55,466 bases of DNA from CAJMNU01 sp905214855 (GCA_937890595.1 CALADM010000032.1:1-55466), one strand, 5' to 3'; shown: positions 17,324 through 26,985, counted from the stretch's first letter. Notes: generated from the sequence alone by a model not told the origin. Translations and numbers: made by a program.

Positions 17324-18778
17324 TTAGATCGTGCCGTGCTTCTTTACCGGACGATCCTCTCTCTTTGTGAATAACATATCAAATGCAGCTGCCAGACGCT
17401 GTCTTGTCTCAACCGGCTCAATGATATCATCCACATATCCTCTCTTTGCCGCTGCCATTGCACTCTGCTGAAGTTTGGCATACTCTGCTGCTTTCTCCTC
17501 GATCAGTGCCACACTGTCAGATGCAGCTACAATCTCTTTCTCATACATGATCTTGGCAGCTTCTTTTGCATTCATCATACCAATAGAAGCCTCTGGCCAT
17601 GCATACACAATGTCAGCACCGATGGATTTGCTTGCCATGGTCAGATAAGCGCTTCCATAAGCAGGTCCTGTGATCACAGTTACCTTCGGTACAGTTGCAT
17701 TTGCAAACGCATATGTCAGTCTTGCTGCTGCCTTTGCAATCTTCTTTTCACTGCATTTGCATGCTTTATATCCCTCTACATGAACCAATGTCAGAACCGG
17801 AATGTTAAATGCATCACAGAAATTTACAAACTCTGCTGCTTTATCGCATCCTTTTGCAGACAATACTGCATCATAGGAAGCTGTCTTTTCGCCCTTCTCA
17901 TTGTATACTTCTGTACGGTTTGCAACACATCCAACTGTACAGCCGTTCAGGCGGATAAATCCAGTTACCATGGAAGGTTCAAAATTCTTCTTTACCTCCA
18001 TGAAAAATCCTTCATCAGAGATCAGGGACAATGCTAAAACAGCATCACCTGCACAATTTTCCATTCCTTCACATGCACGATTCAGATCATCATTGCATTC
18101 GTCATAGGACATATCATCTTCATTGTTAGCCGGCAGAATGGATACCAACGTACGGATCTGTTCCAAAACGGATGCTTCATCTCCTGTAAAATCAACCAGA
18201 CCAGATTCCTCACTCTGGAATGCTGCTGAGGAAGTATCACATTTTTCTGTATAATTGCCCTCAAGCGCATTTGGAGAATTTACAAATACCTTTGCTTTCT
18301 TCTCCTCCATAAAAGTAAAGTCTGCCATAGCGGATGACACTGCCATACCGCCTCCGCAAGTTCCAAATACTGCGGTAATCTGTGGAATCACTCCAGAAGC
18401 CAGAGCCTGTACACTGTACAGACGACCAAAACCATCCAATGCATCTGTTGCTTCCTGCAGTCTTAAACCAGCGCAGTCTACTAAACCAATGACTGGCTGA
18501 CCTACCTTCATAGCAAGATGATACAAATTCTCGATTTTCTTGGCATGCATCTCACCCATAGAACCGCCCATTACAGACGCATCCTGGCTGTACACATACA
18601 CAAGGCTGCCCTCAATTGTACCATAACCGGTAACAACACCGTCAGCAGGTGTTTCCTGTGCTGTCATGTTGAAGTTTGTATTTCTGGCTGTCACATAGCC
18701 ACCAACTTCAACAAAACTGTTCTCATCAAGCAGTGCTTTGATTCTGCTGCTTGCTGATGTTTGTGCTGAATTACTCAT
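17324..18778 (-). CDS. Acyl-CoA carboxyltransferase (12S / methylmalonyl-CoA decarboxylase alpha type)
   Basis: A 484-residue crotonase-fold carboxyltransferase of the PccB/MmdA/12S family. Tandem halves carry the acyl-CoA and biotin oxyanion motifs: GGSMGEMHAKKI, GLVDCAGLRLQEATD and FGTCGGGMAVSSAMADF in the first half; VHVEGYKACKCSEKKIAKAAARL and ITGPAYGSAYLTMASKSIGAD in the second. It would move a carboxyl group from an acyl-CoA (propionyl-type) to carrier biotin. First gene of the operon; ATG at 18778 follows GGAGG. Two or more degenerate glycine/alanine positions differ from textbook MmdA, so the acyl-CoA substrate is open. Confidence 0.85.
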   Translation of the reverse strand: MSNSAQTSASSRIKALLDENSFVEVGGYVTARNTNFNMTAQETPADGVVTGYGTIEGSLVYVYSQDASVMGGSMGEMHAKKIENLYHLAMKVGQPVIGLVDCAGLRLQEATDALDGFGRLYSVQALASGVIPQITAVFGTCGGGMAVSSAMADFTFMEEKKAKVFVNSPNALEGNYTEKCDTSSAAFQSEESGLVDFTGDEASVLEQIRTLVSILPANNEDDMSYDECNDDLNRACEGMENCAGDAVLALSLISDEGFFMEVKKNFEPSMVTGFIRLNGCTVGCVANRTEVYNEKGEKTASYDAVLSAKGCDKAAEFVNFCDAFNIPVLTLVHVEGYKACKCSEKKIAKAAARLTYAFANATVPKVTVITGPAYGSAYLTMASKSIGADIVYAWPEASIGMMNAKEAAKIMYEKEIVAASDSVALIEEKAAEYAKLQQSAMAAAKRGYVDDIIEPVETRQRLAAAFDMLFTKREDRPVKKHGTI

Positions 18779-18870
18779 TTTGCAGTCCTCCATTTTGTAA
18801 TAATTTGTATGAAAAGAAATAGATTTTCCATTTCTCTTCATATAGGAATTCCAAATTTCTGCCGATTTTA

Positions 18871-18899
18871 ATTGTATAATTTTTTAACAAAAATTTCAA
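18871..18899 (-). promoter_or_regulatory. Promoter of the decarboxylase operon
   Basis: On the minus strand TTGAAA (18894-18899), a 17-bp spacer and TACAAT (18871-18876) lie about 95 bp before the first start codon. Confidence 0.55.
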
Positions 18900-19094
18900 G
18901 TCTATTTCCTTTTTTTTCACTTTTTTTCTAAATTGGTATCCATTATGACGAAAATAATGCCAAATCAGAAAGGCTCTTGCATTCCTTTTTCTTGTACGAT
19001 ACAATAAAATTTGTAACATTATAACAAAGCTGGATTCTGCACAGGAAAATCACCAGATTTTCCCGCATCCATTTATGTGAGAAAGGATAAACGA

Positions 19095-20321
19095 ATGACG
19101 AAAAAGAATATTTTAGTCGGACAATCAGGCGGTCCGACAGCCGTGATCAATGCCAGCCTGTACGGCATCATCAAAGAAGGGCTTTGCCATCCGCAGGAGA
19201 TCGACACCATCTATGGAATGATCCATGGGATCGAAGGATTCCTGCAAGGGAAATACATGGATTTATCCCATGAACTCACCAAAGATGATCTGGAACTTTT
19301 AAAAAACACACCGGCAGCTTACCTTGGTTCCTGTCGTTTTAAACTTCCAGAGGATCTGAACTCCTCTTTCTATCCCACTATTTTTGAAAAATTTTCTGAA
19401 TTAAACATTGGTGCTTTTTTCTATATCGGAGGCAATGACTCTATGGATACGGTCAGCAAGCTCTCCCGCTATGCTGCTCTGCACCAGATCGATATCCGTT
19501 TTATTGGAATCCCTAAAACAATCGACAATGATCTGATCCTTACAGATCACACTCCCGGATATGGAAGTGCTGCTAAATATGTAGCAACCACTGTCAGAGA
19601 GATTGCTCTTGATGCTTCTGTATATCAGCAAAAATCTGTCACAATCATAGAATTAATGGGTCGCCATGCGGGATGGCTAACCGCAGCCAGTGTTCTTGCA
19701 AGAAAAGATCCTAAAGACAACCCAGTTCTTATCTATCTGCCAGAAGCACCTTTTTCTGTTGATCAATTTTGCTGTGATCTGGAAAAAGCATTTGAACAGC
19801 GTTCCTCTCTTATTGTCTGTGTCTCAGAAGGAATCCATGATGCAGACGGACGTTTTATCTGCGAATATGGAAGCGAATCCCAACTTGACACATTTGGTCA
19901 CAAAATGCTTACCGGATGTGGAAAAGTTTTGGAAAACATTGTCAAAGAACGTCTCAAAGTCAAAGTACGCTCCGTTGAACTGAATGTAAGCCAGCGCTGC
20001 AGCGGTATACTTGCCTCCCAGACAGATATCGAAGAAGCTGTTATGGCAGGTTCTTATGGCATCACCGCAGCGCTTCAGGGTGAAACAGGATGTATGGTTT
20101 CTTTCCAAAGAGAATATAAAGATGGAAATTATCACCTCTCCTGCAATACACAGGATGTCAATCTCATCTGTAATCAAGAAAAACCTGTTCCTTTATTCTG
20201 GATCACCAATCATGGCACTGATTTAAGTGAAGAATTTATCCAGTATGCCTCTCCTTTGATCCAAGGCGAACCCAAACGTGAAATGGAAGATGGACTGCCA
20301 AAATATTTATATCGGAAATAG
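19095..20321 (+). CDS. pfp: Pyrophosphate-type 6-phosphofructokinase
   Basis: A 408-residue phosphofructokinase A-family protein. The N-terminal VGQSGGPTAVINASLYG binds the phosphoryl donor, GGNDSMDTVSKL replaces the ATP-type GGDGS, and PKTIDNDL holds the catalytic Asp. The Asp in place of Gly in the donor loop and the length fit PPi-dependent enzymes common in Clostridia. It phosphorylates fructose 6-phosphate reversibly in glycolysis. Start chosen at MTKKNILVG after GAAAGGA. Transcribed alone. Confidence 0.88.
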   Translation: MTKKNILVGQSGGPTAVINASLYGIIKEGLCHPQEIDTIYGMIHGIEGFLQGKYMDLSHELTKDDLELLKNTPAAYLGSCRFKLPEDLNSSFYPTIFEKFSELNIGAFFYIGGNDSMDTVSKLSRYAALHQIDIRFIGIPKTIDNDLILTDHTPGYGSAAKYVATTVREIALDASVYQQKSVTIIELMGRHAGWLTAASVLARKDPKDNPVLIYLPEAPFSVDQFCCDLEKAFEQRSSLIVCVSEGIHDADGRFICEYGSESQLDTFGHKMLTGCGKVLENIVKERLKVKVRSVELNVSQRCSGILASQTDIEEAVMAGSYGITAALQGETGCMVSFQREYKDGNYHLSCNTQDVNLICNQEKPVPLFWITNHGTDLSEEFIQYASPLIQGEPKREMEDGLPKYLYRK

Positions 20322-20354
20322 TAATATTATATAAAACCTACTAAAACACACCAA

Positions 20355-20410
20355 AGACCCACATGTGAAATATGTGCTGCCTCTGCACACACTCACATAT
20401 GGGTCTTTTT
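20355..20410. terminator. Terminator between pfp and the HAD phosphatase gene
   Basis: AGACCCAcATGTGA-type arms pair with TCACATATGGGTCT and run into TTTTT on the plus strand; it can serve both convergent genes. Confidence 0.7.
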
Positions 20411-20426
20411 GCCCTTGTCCCACAAC

Positions 20427-21077
20427 CTAGTTTTTTAAAAGTTCCCGTAACTCATCTACAGTCTCCACGATCCAATCTGCTCCGGCTCTTTCCAGTTCCT
20501 CACGATTTCCAAACCCATAAAGAACACCAACAGAATCTATACCGCAAGTTTTTGCCCCCTCTATATCATGTTTTCTGTCGCCTACCATAACAACATCGTT
20601 CAAATCTGTAATACCAGCTAGCTCTAATGCATACTGGATCACCTCTGCTTTATTCGTTCTGCCACCTTCATAAATGCTTCCAGCAATCACTGTAAAATAA
20701 GGTTTCATCCCAAAATGCTCTGCGATCATCTTTGCAAAATTCTCAGGTTTGGATGTAGCCATCACAAGTGTCTTTCCCTGTCCCTTTAATTCTTTTAACA
20801 GTTCTAAGATTCCATCATAACGTTCATTTTCCCAAATCCCCTGTTTTTCAAAATATTCCCTGTACTTCCACACAGCATTCTCTGCATCTTCTTGTTTAAA
20901 CCCATGATTTTCCATAAAACCAACATACAAAGGAGGTCCAATATATGGCTCCAATTTATCCAGATCCTCTTCCTCTATCCCAAAAGACTTCAATGCATAC
21001 TGCACTGATTTCGTAATTCCCTCTTTAGGATTTGTTAATGTTCCATCCAGATCAAAAAATATATATTTTTTTCTCAT
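20427..21077 (-). CDS. HAD-IA phosphatase (phosphoglycolate phosphatase/PpaX-like)
   Basis: A 216-residue HAD hydrolase. Motif I FFDLDGTLTNPKEGI, a helical C1 cap (about residues 18-85), motif II MATSKPENF, motif III Lys in the NKAEV segment and motif IV GDRKHDIEGAKTCG are present. This subfamily hydrolyses phosphoglycolate, pyrophosphate or nucleotide monophosphates. Start chosen at MRKKYIFFDL. Transcribed convergently with pfp. Confidence 0.85.
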   Translation of the reverse strand: MRKKYIFFDLDGTLTNPKEGITKSVQYALKSFGIEEEDLDKLEPYIGPPLYVGFMENHGFKQEDAENAVWKYREYFEKQGIWENERYDGILELLKELKGQGKTLVMATSKPENFAKMIAEHFGMKPYFTVIAGSIYEGGRTNKAEVIQYALELAGITDLNDVVMVGDRKHDIEGAKTCGIDSVGVLYGFGNREELERAGADWIVETVDELRELLKN

Positions 21078-21096
21078 ATGACCTCTCCACAACTAC

Positions 21097-21130
21097 AAAA
21101 GGCTGACAGAAACTACATATCTGCCAGCCT
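21097..21130 (-). terminator. Terminator after the YhcH-like gene
   Basis: GGCTG.CAG/CTG.CAGCC stem followed by TTTTG on the minus strand. Confidence 0.5.
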
Positions 21131-21175
21131 CGTAGATTTTTTACATATCTTAATATATCAAAGTAATGTTCTGGT

Positions 21176-21640
21176 TTAATCTTCTTTGATCTTTACAATA
21201 ACTTTCTTGATCGGAGCCGGACTGCCATTCATTGCCTTTGGTTTATGAGCATCCCATGGATTAAAGATCAGATACTCTCCATCTTTCGCAACAAACTGGA
21301 TTCCCTTTACATCATTTGTAAAGAACACAACATCCTTATCTGGATTGTATGGAGTCTTCACAGTCATTGCATCCAGTGGTGCATAGGTCATGATCTCAGA
21401 ACCTGTGATCACATACTGGATATCTGTATAATGCTCATGTGCCTCAAACTTTGCATCTTCCCACGGAATAGTCTCATACTCTACTACATTTGCATAGACA
21501 TTCTTTCCATCGATCTCATATTTTCCTACAGCCAGAGCTTTCAGGTCTGTATTCTTCAGGAAATCAACTGCCTTTGCATAACGTCCTTCTACTCCCAGAT
21601 TTCTGTAAAAATCCAGGTTTTTTGCTGAATCAAAAATCAT
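21176..21640 (-). CDS. YhcH/YjgK/YiaL family protein
   Basis: A 154-residue cupin-like protein of the YhcH/YiaL (DUF386) family. The core EAHEHYTDIQYVITGSEIM holds the histidines and glutamate that bind metal, and NPWDAHKPKAM adds another. Relatives are linked to sialic acid or sugar-acid catabolism and act on sugar anomers or related isomers; no sugar genes flank it here. Start at MIFDSAKN follows AAGGAGAG. Confidence 0.9.
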   Translation of the reverse strand: MIFDSAKNLDFYRNLGVEGRYAKAVDFLKNTDLKALAVGKYEIDGKNVYANVVEYETIPWEDAKFEAHEHYTDIQYVITGSEIMTYAPLDAMTVKTPYNPDKDVVFFTNDVKGIQFVAKDGEYLIFNPWDAHKPKAMNGSPAPIKKVIVKIKED

Positions 21641-21766
21641 ACTTTTCTCTCCTTTTGCATTGTCGTAGTATATGCAGATACTGCCGGCTGCCAAGACAGC
21701 CATAGCGCATTACATATCTGGATGTTGTATCTATTATACTCCAAACATAGCAGTGAGACAAGTATC

Positions 21767-22600
21767 TTACCTGAAAAATTCATGTCCTCCATGATAAAAT
21801 AAATATTGTAATCTGCTGTCAAACCAGCTTACATTCGATCCTTTTGAACGGCTGCGGTTCATAAAATACAATGCTCCTTGAGAATAATCTTCTCCAGCTA
21901 ATGCCCGATTTACACAATCAACCGTCTCATTTGTCACCTTCACTCTGTTGATGCTGCCATTGCCGACTGGTGAAAATTGTCTTGGTGCATAGACAACACC
22001 TTTTATTGTGCTAGGAAATTTTTTGCTTTTTACTCGATTGATGACTACATTTGCCACCAGGATCTTTCCTTTTGCATCACAGTTTCCTGCCTCTGCCTGA
22101 ACAATCCTCTGCAAAATACGGTAGTCTTCATCACTGTAGGAAATCACAGCATTTTTGCGTCTGTTCTCTGCCTCCAAAGCTCTCTGGCGTTCTTCTTCTG
22201 CCTTTCTTTTTTCTTCTGCCTTTCTGGCAGCTTCCAGATCCGCTTCTTCCTGCTTTTCCCGTGCCCACTTCGCAAATTCTTCTTTTGACTGTTCTTCCCT
22301 CTGCTGTTCTTCTACAGCGTTTCTGGCTAACGTATTGCCCACCATCAAACGCCCATCTTCTCTCAAATCGGTAAGTCCAATTTGTATTTCCGCTTCCTCT
22401 TCTGTCACTGCTTCAAAAGGTGCCTCCGCAGCCAGAACATTCTGACCGCCCATCTGCAGATCTACCATCATGATAGAGCCTGCCAGCATAGATGTACACA
22501 TAACAACTGCAATAGAGGTTTTATGTACCTTCTTGACTTTTCCTGCAAATGGCTGTGCTTGTCTTTTTACCCTTTGAAGAAATGAGTGTTCTGTAAGCAT
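21767..22600 (-). CDS. SleB/CwlJ-type cell wall hydrolase with coiled coil
   Basis: A 277-residue secreted protein. The N-terminus has a basic patch then a hydrophobic export segment (TSIAVVMCTSMLAGSIMMV, about residues 29-47) and AAEA cleavage region. A charged coiled coil (about residues 92-145, EEQQREEQ...RQRALEAENRR) precedes a Hydrolase_2 domain (ILQRIVQAEAGNCDAKGKIL with catalytic Glu, FSPVGNG, ALYFMNR). The family includes the germination lytic transglycosylases SleB/CwlJ. The coiled coil may act as a stalk through the wall. Confidence 0.87.
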   Translation of the reverse strand: MLTEHSFLQRVKRQAQPFAGKVKKVHKTSIAVVMCTSMLAGSIMMVDLQMGGQNVLAAEAPFEAVTEEEAEIQIGLTDLREDGRLMVGNTLARNAVEEQQREEQSKEEFAKWAREKQEEADLEAARKAEEKRKAEEERQRALEAENRRKNAVISYSDEDYRILQRIVQAEAGNCDAKGKILVANVVINRVKSKKFPSTIKGVVYAPRQFSPVGNGSINRVKVTNETVDCVNRALAGEDYSQGALYFMNRSRSKGSNVSWFDSRLQYLFYHGGHEFFR

Positions 22601-22653
22601 AATAATACTCCTCTTTTCTTATCAAATCTCTTTATTTTCAGGGTCGCTTCGAA

Positions 22654-22682
22654 ATTATAAAGACCATACCAGAATAAGTCAA
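22654..22682 (-). promoter_or_regulatory. Promoter of the cell wall hydrolase gene
   Basis: TTGACT (22677-22682), a 17-bp spacer and TATAAT (22654-22659) on the minus strand, about 55 bp ahead of the start codon. Confidence 0.65.
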
Positions 22683-22908
22683 TAACTTTTTTGCATTTTT
22701 GTTACATATTTAGGTCAGAAAAATTAATTTTTTTACACAATTATTACATCTCTCCAAATGTGAATGGTCGAAAATCCTGAATTTTATGCAATTTATAAAA
22801 TCCATTTTTTTTACTTTATTACAAATTTGTTAAAATTTAATTTCACTTTTTTAGTCATATTCTTGTTTTTAAACTTTATGTAAATCGATATATTTTGTTA
22901 TTGTAACG
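22683..22908. other. AT-rich gene-free stretch
   Basis: About 225 very AT-rich bases between the hydrolase promoter and the lipoprotein terminator. I see no reading frame with a ribosome binding site and no clear hairpin. Confidence 0.4.
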
Positions 22909-22957
22909 AAAAAGCACCCCCAAGTAGATCTTTATATTCCGATTTCCTACTTGGGGG
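22909..22957 (-). terminator. Terminator of the Ig-like lipoprotein gene
   Basis: An 11-bp perfect stem (CCCCCAAGTAG at 22917-22927 with CTACTTGGGGG at 22947-22957) followed by UGCUUUUU on the minus strand. Confidence 0.85.
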
Positions 22958-22995
22958 CAGTCTATTCAATACAAAAAAACTCTTATAAATATGAT

Positions 22996-24354
22996 TTAAA
23001 ACATTAAAGAAAATACCTTACCAACAACATAACTGATTGCCTCATCCTGAACTGCTTCTACAATAGTACTTCCTATGTCTGCTACTGCTTCTGAACCCCA
23101 GAATGTGGAAGATTTTTGTCGGATCATATCTGATGAGCTAAACTGAAACTTTTCATCATCAACAGAACAATTCAAAATACTGGTGTTAGGCCTCGTCATC
23201 AACTTCACTGCCTCCTCATCTGGTCCAGCATACCTAAATGAATTGTTGCCATCAAAACTTTTTACTGCAAATTCATATAACAATCCGTCGATTTGTACAC
23301 TTACAATAACAGGACTGTCACAATAACAGCCACTGATTTCAACAACTCCAAAGCCATCATCAGGAGTATATGTCACATTGCCCTTTACTTCATTCCCGTT
23401 ATAAAGTTTTAACATAACATTGGCATTTTGGGAAGATCCAACAAGATACACTTGTATTCTGTCTTCGGGTCCATTAGGGCTGTATGACCTATAAAGAGAA
23501 TATTTTTTCTGGTTTTCTGAATCAGAATCCAATTCCAAAAAATTAAGTACTGTTTTTGACTGATATTCTTTATAAGGCTCACCATTTGTAGTTACTTTGT
23601 CTTCCAATATTAATATTTCATTTGTGTTGGCTGCTAATTCAATATTGGCAGACTGAAATCTATAATAATTGTTATCCTGCTCATACATTCCCTCATTTTG
23701 ATATCCAAAAATTTTATAGGAACTCATCAATTGAGGTACAGGCTCAACAGTCACTTCTGTGATAAATTCTTTTCCATCAATAAATGTATGGATTTTTGTT
23801 GACTGACCAACACCTGATGGAGCTGCCGTTATCATTCCATTCTCTGAGACGGTTGCAATTGCCGTATTATCACTTTTAAACTTTGGAATTCCGTTCGTTC
23901 CATAAACAAACAGTTGTGCTGTATTGCCTGCAATTTTACGGATTGATGTTTCAGATATCTCTGGTGTTGTTACAACAACCTCAAAGGCATATTCTTTATT
24001 ATTTAAAGACACAGTAATATTAGCAGTTCCAACAGATAAAGCTGTTAATTTTCCTGTCTCATCCACAGAAACAATATCAGGAGAATCCGATTCAAAGTGA
24101 ACATTATCTCCCAACAAGGTATCCAATGTATATGTACATTCCAAAGCCAAGGTTATATCTTCAAAAGAAGGTACATATTCTGTGGTTTCTGAAACCGCAA
24201 CCGTTGTCACAGCCACTTCACTTGTTGTCTCTTGTACAGAGGTCTCAACATGCGACTCCGTCTCCGAACTGTTTACATTAGTTTGCTGGCTGCTTTGACA
24301 TCCCATAAACATAGTAACTGCCAAGGTACTCAAAATAAACACTAACTTTTTCAT
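22996..24354 (-). CDS. Secreted lipoprotein with bacterial Ig-like (BIG2) repeats
   Basis: A 452-residue protein with a lipoprotein signal ending in the lipobox FMGC, then a Ser/Thr/Glu-rich linker of about 45 residues. Two BIG2-like units follow: one around SPDIVSVDETGKLTALSVGTANITV (described by its ends SPDIV and TANITV, about residues 75-110) and one around DNTAIATVSENGMITAAPSG. The C-terminal half has no recognised domain. Such proteins sit on the cell surface and bind carbohydrates or partners. Start chosen at MKKLVFIL after GGGGAGG. Confidence 0.75.
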   Translation of the reverse strand: MKKLVFILSTLAVTMFMGCQSSQQTNVNSSETESHVETSVQETTSEVAVTTVAVSETTEYVPSFEDITLALECTYTLDTLLGDNVHFESDSPDIVSVDETGKLTALSVGTANITVSLNNKEYAFEVVVTTPEISETSIRKIAGNTAQLFVYGTNGIPKFKSDNTAIATVSENGMITAAPSGVGQSTKIHTFIDGKEFITEVTVEPVPQLMSSYKIFGYQNEGMYEQDNNYYRFQSANIELAANTNEILILEDKVTTNGEPYKEYQSKTVLNFLELDSDSENQKKYSLYRSYSPNGPEDRIQVYLVGSSQNANVMLKLYNGNEVKGNVTYTPDDGFGVVEISGCYCDSPVIVSVQIDGLLYEFAVKSFDGNNSFRYAGPDEEAVKLMTRPNTSILNCSVDDEKFQFSSSDMIRQKSSTFWGSEAVADIGSTIVEAVQDEAISYVVGKVFSLMF

Positions 24355-24429
24355 TGTATTTTCCTCCCCGTATTCCTTATTCAAAACTATAATATCATAG
24401 GTTTTCCCCTATATCAATGTATACTTCTT

Positions 24430-24933
24430 TTATCTGATCAGGTTTGTCTTTTCTGCACCCAAAAAATCAACTATTTTCTGTGGATCTACAATGATCTGTA
24501 CACCTCTCATACCAGCACTCAATGCGATCTTTTCCTGTTTTACTGCCCTTTCTTCTATAAAGGTAGGAAACTTTTTTTTCATTCCCACTGGAGAACATCC
24601 CCCTCTGATATAACCTGTCACAGGCAAAAGTTCTTTCATTGCGATCATCTCTACCTTTTTATCTCCTGCTGCCTTTGCTGCCTTTTTCAAATCCAATTCC
24701 TCATCTACTGGAATACAGCAAACCAGATATCCTGTCTTTTCTCCCTTTAAAACTAATGTTTTATAAATCATCTCATGGTCTACCCCCAAAAGATCTGCTG
24801 CATGGCTGCCTGAGAGATCTTCTTCATCCACTGGATATGTCTTTGCTTCATATGCAATCCCTGCCGCATCCAAAATCCTCATTACATTTGTTTTTTCTAT
24901 TTTATCTCTTTCTCCCTGCTTTTTCTTTCCCAT
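24430..24933 (-). CDS. ybaK: YbaK/EbsC family aminoacyl-tRNA deacylase
   Basis: A 167-residue protein of the Cys-tRNA(Pro) deacylase family, which hydrolyses mischarged tRNA. KTNVMRILDAAGIAYEAKTYP at the start, VLKGEKTGYLVCCIPVDEELDLKKAAK (containing the conserved Lys) and GYIRGGCSPVGMKKKFPTFIEE (conserved GG.SP.G) are diagnostic. The lysine-rich first 15 residues are extra and the ribosome binding site is weak, so the true start may be slightly downstream. Stands alone. Confidence 0.88.
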   Translation of the reverse strand: MGKKKQGERDKIEKTNVMRILDAAGIAYEAKTYPVDEEDLSGSHAADLLGVDHEMIYKTLVLKGEKTGYLVCCIPVDEELDLKKAAKAAGDKKVEMIAMKELLPVTGYIRGGCSPVGMKKKFPTFIEERAVKQEKIALSAGMRGVQIIVDPQKIVDFLGAEKTNLIR

Positions 24934-25124
24934 TTTCTTTCTCTCTTTTCTCTCTATTCGTCAACCAACTCCTGACAATGTCAGGAACTTGAACCCAAAT
25001 ACAACAAAACAGACCATAACCGGTCTGACAGCACAGAAAGAAAGGAACTGCAGACTTTCTTTTGCAGCAGCCCCTTTCTACTATCTTCTCTTCTATCTTT
25101 TATATTCTGTCACTCAAGACACTA

Positions 25125-25610
25125 TTACTGAGAATTGGTATAACGGATCAAACCACCAGCCTCAATGATTTTTTGCATAAATGGTGGAAACGCCTGTCCT
25201 TTATACTGTTCCTTTTTTGTGATGTTGGTAATGATACCACTGTCAAAATCAATCTCTACCTCATCTCCATCTTCTATGCTTCTTGCCGCTTCTGGACATT
25301 CAATGATAGGCATTCCGATATTAATTGCATTGCGATAAAAAATTCTGGCAAACGTCTCTGCGATCACGCAGCTCACTCCAGCACATTTGATCGCCAATGG
25401 AGCATGTTCTCTGGAAGAACCACATCCAAAATTCTTATTTGCCACAATAATATCTCCCTTTTTGACTTTATTGACAAATTCTTTGTCAATATCTTCCATG
25501 CAATGTTTCGCCAATTCCATTCCGTCTGTCGCATTCAGGTAACGTGCCGGAATGATCACATCTGTATCTACATTGTCACCATATTTAAATACTCTTCCGT
25601 TTGCTTTCAT
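25125..25610 (-). CDS. leuD: 3-isopropylmalate dehydratase small subunit
   Basis: A 161-residue subunit that completes the isomerase active site for 2- to 3-isopropylmalate in leucine synthesis. GDNVDTDVIIPARYLN, NFGCGSSREHAP (catalytic loop) and IEFYRNAINIGMP-like IFYRNAINIGMPIIECPEAA are visible. Start at MKANGRVFKYG follows AAGGGGA; it lies 17 bp after leuC, so the two are cotranscribed. Confidence 0.95.
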   Translation of the reverse strand: MKANGRVFKYGDNVDTDVIIPARYLNATDGMELAKHCMEDIDKEFVNKVKKGDIIVANKNFGCGSSREHAPLAIKCAGVSCVIAETFARIFYRNAINIGMPIIECPEAARSIEDGDEVEIDFDSGIITNITKKEQYKGQAFPPFMQKIIEAGGLIRYTNSQ

Positions 25611-25627
25611 TTCCAAATTCCCCTTCC

Positions 25628-26902
25628 TTACGCTTCCTTCCAATCTAATTCACATGGACAGGAAATTTTTCCAGTCACTGCGCTCGCTGCTGCCACAGCC
25701 GGACTTGCCAGATATACTTCTGAATCCACATGTCCCATACGACCAACAAAATTTCGGTTTGTTGTAGAAATGCATCGCTCTCCTGCTGCCAGAATACCCA
25801 TATATCCACCCAGACACGGTCCACAGGTTGGAGTACTTACTACTGCACCAGCCTCAATGAAAATCTCCAAAAGCCCTTCTTTCATTGCCTGCAAATAAAT
25901 CGCCTGAGTTGCCGGAATAATGATACAGCGTACATTCTTTGCCACTTTTCTTCCTTTTAAAACTTTTGCAGCCATACGCATATCTTCCATGCGTCCATTG
26001 GTACAAGAACCGATCACTGCCTGATCTACCTTAATGTCTCCAAATGTACCGATTTCTTTGGTATTCTCTGGAAGATGCGGAAAAGCAACCGTTGGCTTTA
26101 ATGCAGAAAGATCGATCACATATGTCTTCTCATATTCTGCATCTTCATCCGCCTCATATATAGTATATTCTCTCTTAGAATGTTCTTTCATATAGGCAAT
26201 CGCCACATCGTCTACTGGAAAAATCCCATTCTTTCCACCTGCTTCAATTGCCATATTACAGATCGTAAAACGATCATCCATAGAAAGATACTGGATTCCT
26301 TCACCAGTAAACTCCATAGATTGATACAAAGCACCATCCACGCCGATCATACCAATAATATGTAAGATCACATCTTTTCCACTCACCCACTCAGCTGGTT
26401 TCCCCACCAGTTCAAATCGAAGAGCGGATGGAACTTTAAACCATGTCTTCCCAGTCGCCATCGCAGCCGCCATATCTGTACTTCCTACACCAGTAGAAAA
26501 TGCTCCCAAAGCTCCATATGTACAAGTGTGAGAATCTGCTCCGATGATCGCATCTCCGGCAACCGTTAATCCCTGTTCTGGAAGAAGTGCATGTTCGATC
26601 CCCATGCGCCCTACATCAAAATAATTACTGATCTCATGTCTGCATGCAAAATCACGGCAGCACTTACAATTTTCAGCTGACTTAATATCTTTATTTGGGA
26701 TAAAATGATCCATAACCAATGCAATCTTATCCTTATCAAAAACAGTCTGTTTATCTAATTTTTCCATCTCATGGATTGCCACTGGAGAGGTAATATCATT
26801 TCCAAGAACTAAGTCCAAATTTGCCTCGATCAGCTGTCCAGCCTCCACATGATCTAATCCTGCATGAGCAGCCAGAATCTTCTGGGTCATCGTCATTCCC
26901 AT
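25628..26902 (-). CDS. leuC: 3-isopropylmalate dehydratase large subunit
   Basis: A 424-residue aconitase-family protein that holds the 4Fe-4S cluster. GADSHTCTYGALGAF, IGSCTNGRMEDMR and TPTCGPCLGGYMG contain the three cluster cysteines. The compact length (about 420 rather than 465) is the archaeal/clostridial type. It starts after AGGAGG and is followed at once by leuD. leuA and leuB are not in the window. The divergent LysR-type gene may regulate it. Confidence 0.95.
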   Translation of the reverse strand: MGMTMTQKILAAHAGLDHVEAGQLIEANLDLVLGNDITSPVAIHEMEKLDKQTVFDKDKIALVMDHFIPNKDIKSAENCKCCRDFACRHEISNYFDVGRMGIEHALLPEQGLTVAGDAIIGADSHTCTYGALGAFSTGVGSTDMAAAMATGKTWFKVPSALRFELVGKPAEWVSGKDVILHIIGMIGVDGALYQSMEFTGEGIQYLSMDDRFTICNMAIEAGGKNGIFPVDDVAIAYMKEHSKREYTIYEADEDAEYEKTYVIDLSALKPTVAFPHLPENTKEIGTFGDIKVDQAVIGSCTNGRMEDMRMAAKVLKGRKVAKNVRCIIIPATQAIYLQAMKEGLLEIFIEAGAVVSTPTCGPCLGGYMGILAAGERCISTTNRNFVGRMGHVDSEVYLASPAVAAASAVTGKISCPCELDWKEA

Positions 26903-26985
26903 ACCATTTCCTCCTGTTTCTTCTATCTTTTTTTCTCTCTCCTTATGGATGAGATACTATATTTATTATCTGATTTTTCTTGTTG

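Noticed and set aside
18779..19019. Minus-strand frame of 82 codons upstream of the decarboxylase operon.
   Set aside because: It overlaps the operon's promoter and first start codon, lacks a ribosome binding site and has AT-driven composition.
22100..22450. Plus-strand frames opposite the cell wall hydrolase coiled coil.
   Set aside because: Caused by low-complexity Glu/Lys codons read in reverse; not genes.
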